39,030 bases of DNA from Bordetella parapertussis (GCA_945906935.1 CAMDSO010000027.1:1-39030), one strand, 5' to 3'. Numbered from the stretch's first letter, positions 1 to 8,719 are shown. Translations and numbers: made by a program. Notes: generated from the sequence alone by a model not told the origin.

Positions 1-1500
1 CACCTTGCCCAGCGCTGCGTTGTTGCCCTGATTGCCACCGATTGAAATCTGATAAAACTCCGCACCCTGCTTGTCGACCCCCAATACACCGATGTGGCCG
101 ACGTGATGATGGCCGCAGGAATTCATACACCCGGAAATGTTCAGATCGAGCTCACCGATATCGTAGAGATAATCAAGGTCGTCGAAGCGTTGCTGGATCG
201 CCTCGGCCACCGGGATCGACTTCGCAATCGCCAGCGAACAGAAGTCGCCGCCAGGACAGGCGATGATATTGTTCAACATACCGATGTTCGGCGTGGCGAG
301 TCCGAGTGCGCGCACCTTTTCCCACAGTTCATAGAGGTCGGCCTGACGCACGTCGGCGAAGATCAGATTCTGTTCGTGCGATACACGCAGGCCGCCAAAG
401 CTGTATTGATCGGCGAGATCCGCAACCGCATCCATTTGGTCGGCGCTCATATCCCCGGGCGCCACACCGGTTTTTTTCAACGACAGCGTCACCGCCGCAT
501 ATCCCGCCACCTTGTGCGCATGAACATTGCGTCGCACCCAACTGGCAAACGCCGGATCGCGCCCCAGCGCCAGCACATGACCGGAGGACAAGGCGTCGAG
601 CTGTTGATAAGCCGGCCGTGTGAAGCGCTGGTTGATACGGGTGATTTCTTCTTCAATCAGCGTGCCGGGGCCATCCTTCAAATGCGCCCACTCGGCCTCG
701 ACCTGTGCGGCAAATACCTCCGGCTTGGTTTCCTTGACCAGGATCTTGATGCGCGCCTTGTATTTGTTGTCACGCCGCCCGTAGCGGTTATACACACGCA
801 ACACCGCATCGAGGAAAGTCAGTAGATGCTGCCAGGGCAGAAACTCCTTGATGACGGTGCCGATGATGGGGGTGCGGCCGAGGCCGCCGCCGACGTAGAC
901 GCGGAAACCGATCGCGCCCTTATCGTCATACTGCGCCTGCAAGCCGATGTCATGCACCTGGATCGCCGCGCGGTCGGTTTCTGCACCGCTGACCGCAATC
1001 TTGAATTTACGCGGCAGGAAAGCGAATTCAGGGTGGAAAGCCGACCACTGGCGGAGAATTTCGCACCAGACCAATGGGTCAACGATCTCGTCCGGCGCCA
1101 CACCGGCCAAATGATCAACCGTCGTGTTGCGGATGCAATTGCCGCTGGTCTGAATGGCGTGCATCTGCACGGTGGCCAGTTTGGCCAAAATCTCAGGCAC
1201 ATCTTCGAGCTTGGGCCAGTTGAACTGGCAGTTTTGCCGCGTACTGAAATGGCCGTAACCGCGATCCCAAGTGCGCGCGATGTAAGCAAGCGCTCGCAAT
1301 TGGCGTGTAGCCAGAAAACCATACGGAATAGCAACCCGCAGCATCGGCGCAAATCTCTGAATATAAAGGCCGTTTTGCAACCTTAAGGGACGGAAATCAT
1401 CCTCGGAAAGGCGACCGTCCAGGAAACGCTGCGTCTGGTCGCGGAACTGGGTGACCCGGTCATCAACTATGCGTTGATCAATTTCGTCGTAGATGTACAT
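1..1500 (-). CDS. cysI: Sulfite reductase hemoprotein subunit (CysI family), 3' end outside window
   Basis: Assimilatory siroheme/[4Fe-4S] reductase that reduces sulfite to sulfide for cysteine synthesis; some relatives are labelled nitrite/sulfite reductase. The frame is open from the ATG at 1500 through 500 codons to the window edge, so the C-terminus is missing. The cluster/siroheme signature is complete: CPGGDFC gives Cys415 and Cys421, and GCMNSC gives Cys458 and Cys462. The upstream half has the expected Arg-rich siroheme and substrate region. It diverges from cysB across 109 bp containing a good -10/-35 pair for this gene and a palindrome suited to a LysR regulator. The ribosome site is weak. 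Sulfite is favoured over nitrite because of the cysB neighbour, but sequence alone does not exclude nitrite. Confidence 0.92.
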   Translation of the reverse strand, partial: MYIYDEIDQRIVDDRVTQFRDQTQRFLDGRLSEDDFRPLRLQNGLYIQRFAPMLRVAIPYGFLATRQLRALAYIARTWDRGYGHFSTRQNCQFNWPKLEDVPEILAKLATVQMHAIQTSGNCIRNTTVDHLAGVAPDEIVDPLVWCEILRQWSAFHPEFAFLPRKFKIAVSGAETDRAAIQVHDIGLQAQYDDKGAIGFRVYVGGGLGRTPIIGTVIKEFLPWQHLLTFLDAVLRVYNRYGRRDNKYKARIKILVKETKPEVFAAQVEAEWAHLKDGPGTLIEEEITRINQRFTRPAYQQLDALSSGHVLALGRDPAFASWVRRNVHAHKVAGYAAVTLSLKKTGVAPGDMSADQMDAVADLADQYSFGGLRVSHEQNLIFADVRQADLYELWEKVRALGLATPNIGMLNNIIACPGGDFCSLAIAKSIPVAEAIQQRFDDLDYLYDIGELDLNISGCMNSCGHHHVGHIGVLGVDKQGAEFYQISIGGNQGNNAALGKV

Positions 1501-1546
1501 GTTTTATCTGCTTGTTTTCAAACGACCCGCATGGTATCAAAGCCTT

Positions 1547-1574
1547 ATTATATCCAGTAAGACTGTTATGTTAG
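1547..1574 (-). promoter_or_regulatory. Candidate cysI promoter
   Basis: On the minus strand a perfect TATAAT (plus-strand 1547-1552) lies 16 bp from CTAACA (plus-strand 1569-1574, four of six matches to TTGACA). The start codon of cysI is about 47 bp downstream. The -35 hexamer overlaps the TTAGAATCTAA palindrome. Confidence 0.5.
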
Positions 1575-1581
1575 AATCTAA
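1571..1581. promoter_or_regulatory. Candidate CysB operator palindrome
   Basis: TTAGAATCTAA is a perfect 5+1+5 inverted repeat in the cysI/cysB intergenic region. LysR-type regulators usually bind AT-rich dyads of this sort between their own gene and a divergent target. A second weaker dyad (CTTATT/AGTAAG) lies at 1544-1561. Assignment to CysB is inferred from position. Confidence 0.45.
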
Positions 1582-1609
1582 TAACCGTTGATTATTTGAA
1601 TGTAACATC

Positions 1610-2554
1610 ATGAAAATTCAGCAATTGCGCTATCTGATCGAGGTCAGCAAGCAGGGTTTGAATCTTTCAGCAGCAGCCGAAAAACTACATACCTCGCAAC
1701 CCGGTATCAGCAAGCAAATCCGCCTGCTCGAAGACGAACTCGGCGTTGAAATTTTTGTGCGTAACGGCAAACGCGTGGTGGCGGTGACGCCGCCCGGCCG
1801 GGCCATCCTTGAAATCGCCCAACGCATACTCAACGAAGCCGAAAACCTGAAGCAGGCAGCGCAGGATTATTCAACGCAGGACGCCGGCAAGCTCATCATT
1901 GCAACCACCCACACGCAGGCCCGCTACGCGCTGCCCGAGGTGATCCGCCGTTTCAGTCAGCGCTACCCCAATGTAAAACTCGGCTTGATGCAGGGTAACC
2001 CCATGCAAACCTGCCAGTTCGCCATCAGCGGGCAAGCCGACTTCTGCATTGCCACCGAAGCGATCGCCAATTTCGACGAACTGGTCATGCTGCCCTGCTA
2101 CAGCTGGAACCGCTGCGTGATCGCCCCACCCGACCACCCGATCCTGAAAAACAAAACACTGTCGATCGAAGAAATCGCACGCTACCCGATCATCACCTAC
2201 GATTTCGCCTTCACCGGCCGCTCGCAGATCAATCACGCCTTTGAGGTTAAGGGACTGACACCCAACGTCGTGCTGACCGCGATCGACTCTGACGTCATCA
2301 AGACTTATGTGGCGCTCGGCCTCGGCATCGGCATTCTGGCCGAAATGGCGTTCGATCCAGAGCAGGATAAAAATCTGCGCGCGATGGACGCCAGCCATCT
2401 ATTTGAGTCCAGCACCACGCGTATCGGCATTCCGCGCAAAGCCTACCTGCGCAGCTACGCCTACGACTTCATCGAAATGTTCGCGCCGCGCCTCACCCGC
2501 AAAGTCGTCCATGCAGCGGTGCACGGCAGGTCCGGCATCGAATACGACTTGTGA
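1610..2554 (+). CDS. cysB: LysR-type transcriptional regulator, CysB
   Basis: Regulator of sulfur assimilation, 314 aa, the usual CysB length is about 320. Residues 1-60 form the winged helix-turn-helix (MKIQQLRYLIEV start and the TSQPGISKQIRLLEDELG recognition region), followed by a linker helix and a periplasmic-binding-like effector domain from about residue 90 containing TTHTQARYALP, typical of CysB/Cbl. In the family the inducer is N-acetylserine or O-acetylserine and it activates the sulfate reduction genes. It diverges from cysI, the classic target. The 3' end converges with the ABC transporter operon, 31 bp away. Confidence 0.93.
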   Translation: MKIQQLRYLIEVSKQGLNLSAAAEKLHTSQPGISKQIRLLEDELGVEIFVRNGKRVVAVTPPGRAILEIAQRILNEAENLKQAAQDYSTQDAGKLIIATTHTQARYALPEVIRRFSQRYPNVKLGLMQGNPMQTCQFAISGQADFCIATEAIANFDELVMLPCYSWNRCVIAPPDHPILKNKTLSIEEIARYPIITYDFAFTGRSQINHAFEVKGLTPNVVLTAIDSDVIKTYVALGLGIGILAEMAFDPEQDKNLRAMDASHLFESSTTRIGIPRKAYLRSYAYDFIEMFAPRLTRKVVHAAVHGRSGIEYDL

Positions 2555-2585
2555 CTCCCGCGCTGAGCCGGCTAACGGGCTGAGA

Positions 2586-3425
2586 TCAACGCCCCAGCAC
2601 GCGGCGCGCCACGTACGAAAGCAAATCAACCCAAACCACGAGCAACAGCATTGCGATCAGCACGGAGCTGGTTTCGCTCATTTGAAACAGCCCCATGTGG
2701 AAAGCCAACATCTGTCCCAACCCGCCGGCCCCGACCACGCCCAGCACCGCCGCTGCTCGAATATTGTTTTCCCAGCGGTACAGCGAGTAGGACAGTACCT
2801 GCGGCAGCACCGCCGGCAGGGTTGCATACAGGAAAACCCGCCCCGCCGGCACACCCTGCACCCGCAATGCGTATGCCGGACCTTGCGGTGTATTCTCGAT
2901 GGCCTCTGCGAACAACCGGCCCAGCACGCCCGTCGTGTGCACCGCCAACGCCAGCGTGCCGGCGAACGGACCGAGTCCGGCGGCAATCAGCAGCAGCGCC
3001 GCCCACGCAAGTTCGGGGACGGAGCGCAGCACGTTGAGCACGAGACGGGTCGGCGCGCGCGCCAGCGCCTGGTCCCCGGCATGGCCACGGCTCGCTGGCA
3101 ACGCGAGCATCAGGCCGGCGACCGCCGCCAGCAACGTACCCAGAGCCGACATGGCGAGAGTCTCGGCACCGGCCACCGCGAGCCGGCCGAGGAACTCGGC
3201 ATCGGTCGACGGCGAGAGCAGTTCGGAGGCAAACCGCCCCATCTTGCGCAACGCGTCCAGCGAGAGAAAAGTGCCCCACTGCAGATTGAGCGAAAAAAAA
3301 CTCGCCGTCGTGAGCAATAGTATAAAAAGCACAATCCAGCACGCAGTGCAGCGCGCGTGAATCAATGGCGGCGGCAAGCTGTAGGGCTTGCCACCGGACG
3401 GATTACGCGGCGCTGTCGCGCTCAT
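2586..3425 (-). CDS. ABC transporter permease, PhnE type (second permease)
   Basis: Inner-membrane permease of 279 aa in the binding-protein-dependent transport family. It has about six hydrophobic segments, an N-terminal one at residues 30-50 and a core from about residue 85. The EAA-type loop that contacts the ATPase is at the end of the core, followed by the conserved RAAAVLGVVGAGGLGQ stretch typical of PhnE proteins. It is the last gene of the four-gene operon, starting 7 bp after the first permease ends. Two unlike PhnE permeases with a single ATPase suggests a heterodimeric channel. The substrate is an oxyanion, inferred from the binding protein. Confidence 0.85.
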   Translation of the reverse strand: MSATAPRNPSGGKPYSLPPPLIHARCTACWIVLFILLLTTASFFSLNLQWGTFLSLDALRKMGRFASELLSPSTDAEFLGRLAVAGAETLAMSALGTLLAAVAGLMLALPASRGHAGDQALARAPTRLVLNVLRSVPELAWAALLLIAAGLGPFAGTLALAVHTTGVLGRLFAEAIENTPQGPAYALRVQGVPAGRVFLYATLPAVLPQVLSYSLYRWENNIRAAAVLGVVGAGGLGQMLAFHMGLFQMSETSSVLIAMLLLVVWVDLLSYVARRVLGR

Positions 3426-3432
3426 GCGCGCC

Positions 3433-4266
3433 TCATGCCAGCACCTGCCGCAGTTTCGCGCTTATCCAGTCCGCCACCCCTACCAGCACGACGAATACCA
3501 GCAGGATGGTGCTGACTTCCGCACCGTTGAACATCTTGAGCGACGTGATGAGTTGCTGGCCGAGACCGCCTGCGCCGACGAAACCCAACACCGCAGAGGA
3601 ACGGATTGCGCATTCCCAGCGATAGATGGTGTAGCTGGTCAGTTCGGCGGCGTTGGTAGGCAGCACGCCGTAGAAGAATGCCTGCAGGCGCCCCGAGCCA
3701 TTACGCAGTAGCGCAATGGTCGCATGGTTCTCGCCGCTCTCCAGTACCTCCGCGTAGACCTTGCCCAGCATGCCTGAATAGGTCAGTGCGATTGCCAGCA
3801 CGCCAGCGGTCGGCCCGAGGCCGACCACGCGCACAAAAACGAGCGCCCACACCAGTTCTGGCACGCTGCGCAACACGATCAGCAGCCAGCGCACGGCCTG
3901 GCGCAGGACAAACGGCAATGCATTCATACGTCCAGGCAGGGCAGAGACTGACAGCACCGCGGTTGCGGCCAGTGTGAGCGGGATCGCCAGCAGCAGTGCC
4001 AGCGCCATGCCGCAGGTCGCGATCGCCACCGTGCGCCAACTCTCGTACGCAATCAGCGCCAGAAACTCCCGCCCGCCTTTGGGCGGGAAAAACTCCGCGA
4101 TAAAGCGCAGGCTGGAGCGCAGGCTCGCGGGCTCGAACAGTATCCATGGCCTGAACTCGGTCGCCCACAGCATTGGCACCAGCAGCGCGGCAGCGGTAAG
4201 TGTCCAGAACAAACGTCCCGTCCATGCCGGGTCGCGCAAGGCTGGATGCGGGGTCGCCGGAGCCAT
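3433..4266 (-). CDS. ABC transporter permease, PhnE type (first permease)
   Basis: Inner-membrane permease of 277 aa. Hydrophobic segments occur near residues 20-38, 80-105, 130-165 and 240-265, and the signature RSSAVLGFVGAGGLGQQL near residue 225 matches PhnE. The SVPELVWALVFVRVVGLGP stretch near residue 135 is shared with the second permease, so the two are paralogues. The start ATG shares one base with the ATPase stop (TGATG), so translation is probably coupled. Confidence 0.87.
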   Translation of the reverse strand: MAPATPHPALRDPAWTGRLFWTLTAAALLVPMLWATEFRPWILFEPASLRSSLRFIAEFFPPKGGREFLALIAYESWRTVAIATCGMALALLLAIPLTLAATAVLSVSALPGRMNALPFVLRQAVRWLLIVLRSVPELVWALVFVRVVGLGPTAGVLAIALTYSGMLGKVYAEVLESGENHATIALLRNGSGRLQAFFYGVLPTNAAELTSYTIYRWECAIRSSAVLGFVGAGGLGQQLITSLKMFNGAEVSTILLVFVVLVGVADWISAKLRQVLA

Positions 4267-5117
4267 CAGCGGCAGACAATCATGGAGGGCGGCGGCCTAT
4301 CATCCGTTCCCGGCGGCGGCGCGCCGGCCAGTTCATGCTCGTGCTGCGCATACAGCCGCAACAGGTGATCACGGGTGACCTCGGAGGCCGGCAGATCGAA
4401 CGCCAGTTTACCTTCGCGCAGGCCGATGATGCGCGGAAACCGCGCGACCGCCACGTCCACCTGATGCAGCGTCGCCAGCAAGGTCACCCCGCGCTCGCGC
4501 GCGGCACCGGTCAGAGTGTCGATCGCCATCGCAGCACGGGTCGGATCCAGCGCCGACAGCGGCTCATCGATCAGCCACAATCCGGCGGGGGCCACCAGCG
4601 CGCGCGCGAGGCCTACGCGCTGGCGCTCGCCGCCTGACAGCCGGTCGACGCGCGACCACAGCTTCTCTGCCAGATCGAAACGCTGCAATGCCTCGTGCGC
4701 CTCGTCTATGCCCAGCGGATAGACCAGCGAACGCAGGCTGGTCCATAGCGACTGCCGCGGCAGACGCGCCGCCAGCAGCGAAGTGACAGTGCGCTGGCGC
4801 GGCGGCAAAGGCGGCGTCTGCGGCGCGAGAAACAGCCGCCCGCGTAAATGCTGCAGCCTGGCAACCGGCAGCGACCAGGGATCCTCGCCATCAAGCAGGA
4901 GTCGACCAGCAGCGGGCCGCAGCGCGCAGGCGATTGCCTGCAGCAGCGTCGTCTTGCCAGCTCCGGATGGCCCGATGACAGCCACCTGCTCGCCCGCGGC
5001 GACTGCGAGCGTCAGCGGCTGGAGCGCTGCCGGCGCGTCGCTCGCCGCCGCCGGATGGCGGGCCGCAAGCGCGGCCAGCTCGATGCGCAACCCCGAATTA
5101 CTTGATAAGTCCAGCAC
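4266..5117 (-). CDS. ABC transporter ATP-binding protein, PhnC type
   Basis: ATPase of the oxyanion importer, 283 aa from a GTG start at 5117. It has Walker A GPSGAGKTT at residues 49-57, signature LSGGERQRV at 160-168, Walker B LWLIDEP at 180-186 and the switch histidine in ATLHQVD near 217. The first 20 bp overlap the binding-protein gene. A TTG at 5090 is an alternative start, and it would remove nine residues without touching any motif. The C-terminal 40 residues are poorly conserved. The GTG start is a choice, not proven. Confidence 0.88.
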   Translation of the reverse strand: MLDLSSNSGLRIELAALAARHPAAASDAPAALQPLTLAVAAGEQVAVIGPSGAGKTTLLQAIACALRPAAGRLLLDGEDPWSLPVARLQHLRGRLFLAPQTPPLPPRQRTVTSLLAARLPRQSLWTSLRSLVYPLGIDEAHEALQRFDLAEKLWSRVDRLSGGERQRVGLARALVAPAGLWLIDEPLSALDPTRAAMAIDTLTGAARERGVTLLATLHQVDVAVARFPRIIGLREGKLAFDLPASEVTRDHLLRLYAQHEHELAGAPPPGTDDRPPPSMIVCR

Positions 5118-5985
5118 TGCGCCCAGCCTGCTCGAGTCCCTTGTAATTATCGGCCCGGGTCGGGATAAACTTGGTCGCGCGGGCGAGAGTCAGGATCTCC
5201 TTGCCTTCCGCAGTGTTCATGTTGAGGGACAGCAGTGCCTTGGTAAGGCGCTCGCGCTGCGCCACAGGCATGTCGGCGTGCACCGACCAGTTGTAGTTGA
5301 AATACGGCGGCGTGGTGTAAAACACATTTACCACCGCCGTATCGACTTTCTTTTCCTCGACGAATTTCCGCCAGACCGTGATGTCAAGCGCAGCCGCGTC
5401 TACCCGGCCGCTGACCACCGAGGCTATGGTGGCATCGTGAGCGCCGGAAAAAGCGACGCGCTTGAAGTCGCGCTCCGGATTGAGTCCGGCGTCGAGCAGC
5501 AAACTCCTCGGCATCAGGTGACCTGAAGTGCTGGACTGCGAGCCAAAGCTCACATTTTTGCCCTTCAGATCAGTCAAAGCCTTGATGCCAGACCCGGTCT
5601 GGGTGATGAATACCGAGCTGAATTGCGCGTCTTCCTCGCGTTGCGCAATCGGGATGATTTTGTCGCCCGAACGTATCTTGGCCTGCACGAACGTAAAGCC
5701 GCCGAACCACACCATATCAACCTGTTTGTTGACCAGTGCCTCGACCGCGGCCGGATAGTCAGTGACAGGGATGAACTCGACCTTAGTGCCGAGCTGAGAC
5801 TCGAGGTATTTGACCAGCGGCGCGAACTTGCGCAATTGCTCGCTGGCTGCCTCCTCGGGTATGGTCGTGACCTTGAACACCTGCTGCGCATGCGCGCCGG
5901 CGGCGAATGAGAACGCCAGCATGGCCAGCCCCAACCGCGCAAAACAATGTTTCAAAAACAGCAACGAAAAAAATGGTCCAGACAT
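5098..5985 (-). CDS. PhnD-family periplasmic oxyanion-binding protein, putative selenate-type
   Basis: Solute receptor of the ABC importer, 295 aa. The ATG at 5985 was chosen over a longer open frame because GGAG lies 6 bp upstream and a signal peptide begins there (hydrophobic core, then AHAQQ cleavage region near residue 34). Mature features include VTDYPAAVEAL, DMVWFGGFTFVQA, FGSQSSTSGHLMPR and SGAHDATIA, the ligand-pocket segments of PhnD-like receptors. The C-terminal IPTRADNYKGLEQAGRSAGL resembles the subgroup annotated as putative selenate receptors rather than canonical aminoethylphosphonate PhnD; that comparison is from memory. Phosphonate, phosphite or another oxyanion remains possible. 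It heads the transporter operon. Confidence 0.8.
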   Translation of the reverse strand: MSGPFFSLLFLKHCFARLGLAMLAFSFAAGAHAQQVFKVTTIPEEAASEQLRKFAPLVKYLESQLGTKVEFIPVTDYPAAVEALVNKQVDMVWFGGFTFVQAKIRSGDKIIPIAQREEDAQFSSVFITQTGSGIKALTDLKGKNVSFGSQSSTSGHLMPRSLLLDAGLNPERDFKRVAFSGAHDATIASVVSGRVDAAALDITVWRKFVEEKKVDTAVVNVFYTTPPYFNYNWSVHADMPVAQRERLTKALLSLNMNTAEGKEILTLARATKFIPTRADNYKGLEQAGRSAGLIK

Positions 5986-6289
5986 GTTTACTCCTTGGTC
6001 ATAATTGATAAAACAGATAAGCGCGGCAACTTCCCGTACCAAACAACCAGGGTATCGGCTGCACCACTGCACGGCCGCCCGGACATTGCCGGCGGCAGGC
6101 GATGCACACGGCACCGCGGCTTAGATGGAGTAGAACGCGCCCCGGGATACGTTCAAGTAGAGAATCACGATCGCGTTCCGGCAGAATAAAGAAAAGATCC
6201 GGGCGATGGAAACAAAAAGGGCAACGCACTCATGTGACTATTGTAGCACGGCGCGCATGCCGACCAAATCCGGTTGACTAAAGAGAAAG
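5986..6289. other. Intergenic region upstream of the oxyanion transporter
   Basis: This 304 bp stretch between the binding-protein gene and the end of murJ holds no convincing gene. On the minus strand TACAAT (plus-strand 6240-6245) with a poor -35 (TTGGTC, 16 bp away) could start the transporter mRNA and leave a leader of about 245 nt. A 22-codon reading frame (6233 to 6165) starts just after that -10. No known riboswitch fold was recognised. Confidence 0.35.
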
Positions 6290-7825
6290 CTAAGCCGTGC
6301 GCTGGACAAAATCACGCGGCCGAAAGCCGAGCAGCCACAACGTTGCGCAGTAGACCGCCGTGCCGAGCAGCACAACCCCGGCCAGTCGCAGTATCCGCAC
6401 GTCGGCGGCAGCGGCCAGCCACTCGTCGCCGCTGCCGGCGGCAAACCACAGGCAAACACCCATTGCCGCGATGGCAAGCGCAATCTTGAACGTGTAAACA
6501 GTCCATCCGGGTTGCGGCGTATAAATGCCGTGCACGCGCAGCTGACGGTATAGCAACCCGGCGTTAAGGCAGGCGCCGAGCCCGATTGCGAGCGCCAGGC
6601 CGGCGTGCTGCAAATGCCATATGAAGGCGAAATTCATCACCTGCGTCGCCACCAGCGAGACCAGCGCGATTTTCACCGGTGTCTTTATATTCTGCCGAGC
6701 ATAAAATCCGGGGGCCAGAACCTTGACCAGTATCAGTCCGAGCAATCCTGCACTGTATGCAACCAGCGCATTGCGCGTCATCAGCACGTCGTTGACCGAA
6801 AACTCGCCGTAATGAAACAGTGTGCTGATCAACGGCACTGCCAGCAGTGCCAGCGCACAGGCCGCAGGCAGTGCCAGCATCAGCGTCAGACGCAAACCCC
6901 AGTCCAGCAGGCGGGAATATTCATCAAGCGACTGGTCGGCATGGTGCTTGGCCAGACTCGGCAACAGGATGGTGCCGAGCGCCACGCCGAGGAGGCCGGT
7001 TGGAAATTCCATCAGACGGTCGGCGTAGTAGAGCCATGAAACGCTGCCGGTAACGAGAAACGAGGCAAATATAATATTGATCAGCAGGCTGATCTGGCTG
7101 ATCGAGACACCAAAAATCGCCGGCCCCATCTGCCTGACCACGCGCCACACGCCCTCGTCCCCAAGGTCAAGTTTGAAACGCGGCAACAGGCCGAGCCGCC
7201 ACAAATGCGGCACCTGAAAAGCCAGTTGCAAAATACCGCCACAAAACACGCCCCACGCAAGCGCCTTCACCGGCGGATCAAAATAGGGGGCTAAACACAG
7301 CGTAAAAACAATAAACGAAACGTTCAACAACGCCGGCGTCAGCGCCGGCACGCTGAACTTGCCATAGGTATTGAGTATGCCGCCGGCGAGCGAAACCAGC
7401 GAAATAAAAAATATATAGGGAAAGGTGATGCGCAACAGCACCGTCGTCAGTTCAAATTTTTGCGTATCAGCGGCAAAGCCCGGGGCGCTGAGTTGCACGA
7501 TAAACGGCGCGGCCAATATGCCGAGCACCGTGACGACGAAAAGGGCGAGCGCGAGCAGCGCCGAAACATGATCTAGCAGAATGCGGGTATCGGCATCGCC
7601 ACGCCGGTTCTTGTATTCCGCCAATATCGGCACGAAAGCCTGCGCAAAAGCCCCCTCGGCAAACAGGCGCCGCAGCAGGTTGGGAATCTTAAAGGCGACG
7701 AAAAACGCATCGGTGGCGACCCCGGCGCCAAAGGCGCGCGCGATGACCGTATCGCGGACGAAGCCGAGGACCCGCGAAACCAGCGTCATACCGCTCACCG
7801 TGGCAAGCGCCTTCAACAAATTCAT
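6290..7825 (-). CDS. murJ: Lipid II flippase MurJ (MviN)
   Basis: Inner-membrane flippase of the MOP superfamily that moves lipid II to the periplasmic face for peptidoglycan synthesis. It has 511 aa, normal for the family, and about 14 hydrophobic segments across its whole length. The N-terminus carries the diagnostic [19 protein letters not shown] and [20 protein letters not shown] motifs, including conserved Arg residues of the central cavity. It diverges from rpsT, an arrangement common in Betaproteobacteria. No truncation is visible. Confidence 0.97.
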   Translation of the reverse strand: MNLLKALATVSGMTLVSRVLGFVRDTVIARAFGAGVATDAFFVAFKIPNLLRRLFAEGAFAQAFVPILAEYKNRRGDADTRILLDHVSALLALALFVVTVLGILAAPFIVQLSAPGFAADTQKFELTTVLLRITFPYIFFISLVSLAGGILNTYGKFSVPALTPALLNVSFIVFTLCLAPYFDPPVKALAWGVFCGGILQLAFQVPHLWRLGLLPRFKLDLGDEGVWRVVRQMGPAIFGVSISQISLLINIIFASFLVTGSVSWLYYADRLMEFPTGLLGVALGTILLPSLAKHHADQSLDEYSRLLDWGLRLTLMLALPAACALALLAVPLISTLFHYGEFSVNDVLMTRNALVAYSAGLLGLILVKVLAPGFYARQNIKTPVKIALVSLVATQVMNFAFIWHLQHAGLALAIGLGACLNAGLLYRQLRVHGIYTPQPGWTVYTFKIALAIAAMGVCLWFAAGSGDEWLAAAADVRILRLAGVVLLGTAVYCATLWLLGFRPRDFVQRTA

Positions 7826-7872
7826 GGTGTTATGCCCTGATTAGGGTGGTCGCGCTAAACTGGTGAGTATGC

Positions 7873-7901
7873 TTGCTTAATGGGTCGAACGCTCGTATCA
7901 T
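7873..7901 (+). promoter_or_regulatory. Candidate rpsT promoter
   Basis: TTGCTT (7873-7878) and TATCAT (7896-7901) are separated by 17 bp, giving a leader of about 45 nt before the rpsT ATG. Confidence 0.5.
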
Positions 7902-7953
7902 AGCGCCCTTTTTAACCGTCCCGATAAAGAAGGGGCGGCCAGCGGGGTAATCC

Positions 7954-8217
7954 ATGGCAAATACAGCATCAGCGAAAAAAGCGGCACGTCAGAGCGAGAA
8001 GGTTCGCGCACGAAACGCAAGCTTGCGTTCAAAACTGCGCAGTGCGATCAAACGCGTGCAGGCAGCCATCAAAGGCGGCGACAAAGCCGCCGCCAATGGC
8101 GTTCTGCGCGATGCCGGCAAAGTGATCGATACGATTGCCGACAAAAAGATCGTGCACAAGAACAAAGCAGCACGGCACAAGAGCCGCCTGAACTCCGCCG
8201 TCAACGCGATGGCGTAG
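7954..8217 (+). CDS. rpsT: 30S ribosomal protein S20
   Basis: Small-subunit ribosomal protein binding 16S rRNA, 87 aa as expected. It is very basic, with the family hallmarks [18 protein letters not shown] at the N-terminus and [16 protein letters not shown] near the C-terminus. The gene is monocistronic, with a promoter upstream and a GC-rich hairpin just after the stop. Confidence 0.98.
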   Translation: MANTASAKKAARQSEKVRARNASLRSKLRSAIKRVQAAIKGGDKAAANGVLRDAGKVIDTIADKKIVHKNKAARHKSRLNSAVNAMA

Positions 8218-8223
8218 CAACGC

Positions 8224-8244
8224 CGGCGCCCAATCGAGGCGCCG
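8224..8244 (+). terminator. Hairpin after rpsT
   Basis: CGGCGCC and GGCGCCG form a perfect 7 bp stem with a 7 nt loop, starting 7 bp after the rpsT stop. Only a short pyrimidine tract follows, so it is a plausible but imperfect intrinsic terminator. Confidence 0.5.
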
Positions 8245-8287
8245 CGTCTTCCGGGCGGATTTCTCGCCGCCCTGATCACAACATCGG

Positions 8288-8330
8288 TTCGCAGCATCAG
8301 TTCGCAGCATCAGTTCGCAGCATCAGTTCG
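8288..8330. repeat. 13 bp tandem repeat, 3.3 perfect copies
   Basis: The unit TTCGCAGCATCAG occurs at 8288-8300, 8301-8313 and 8314-8326, followed by TTCG. It covers the C-terminal codons and stop of the DUF3579 gene on the minus strand. Because 13 is not a multiple of three, gain or loss of a copy would change the reading frame and the protein's end. Confidence 0.9.
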
Positions 8331-8579
8331 ATATAGCGCGCGAAAGCGAGCAAGAACGAATAGGCGGATGAATCGATGTGCTCAAGCCGACAATCGATCA
8401 CCACGCACTTCACTCCCGCAGCAACCACGGGTTGGAGATAAGGCGAACAGCTGAGGTGTCGGTCCTCACCAAATACCGAAATCATTCCACACAGACGCTC
8501 GGCCCAATCGCAGGGCCTGAACTTGGCATCCTTCGATGGTGGTGCCGACAATAACGATTTCGAGTGCATCAGTAGGCAT
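8297..8579 (-). pseudogene. DUF3579 family protein, frameshifted
   Basis: DUF3579 proteins are small, uncharacterised and typical of Betaproteobacteria, often beside arginine genes as here. The N-terminus starts at the ATG at 8579 (MPTDALEIVIVGTTIEG), but the conserved body KFRPCDWAERLCG through VKCVVIDCRLEHID to the end lies in another frame. Removing one base of the CC in GGATGCCAAG (plus-strand about 8524-8528) would restore a continuous protein of roughly 90 residues reading IEGCKFRPCDWAERL. The C-terminus ends inside the 13 bp tandem repeat. It could be a true pseudogene, a programmed shift or a sequencing error. The function of the family is unknown; the identification rests on the conserved FRP-DWAERL core. 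Confidence 0.75.
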
Positions 8580-8699
8580 GGCCGCGAGTTTGCCAGTGCG
8601 GCAGCAATCAAAATTTCACTTGCGCCGCGGCGCGGGTTTGGCACACACTAATCGTCAGGCATCCGATGATTTAAAATTCAGCGGATCAATTCAGGGTTC

Positions 8700-8719
8700 A
8701 CGGCGGCGACAGCCGCCGT
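8700..8719 (+). promoter_or_regulatory. Leader hairpin before argD
   Basis: ACGGCGGC and GCCGCCGT form a perfect 8 bp stem around a GACA loop, ending 9 bp before the GGAGG ribosome site (8729-8733) of argD. It is either the terminator of an upstream leader transcript or a structure that affects argD translation. Confidence 0.4.

Noticed and set aside
94-825. A 243-codon open frame on the plus strand
   Set aside because: It is antisense to cysI, which shows the siroheme/4Fe-4S cysteine signature.
2307-3320. A 337-codon open frame on the plus strand
   Set aside because: It overlaps the end of cysB and runs antisense to a PhnE permease; its composition is Arg/Gln-rich with no domain.
6165-6233. 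A 22-codon leader peptide before the oxyanion transporter
   Set aside because: It has no ribosome site, no run of regulatory codons and no attenuator hairpins, so there is nothing to support it as a real leader.
8288-8330. A small CRISPR array
   Set aside because: The 13 bp units are directly adjacent without spacers, so this is a tandem repeat.
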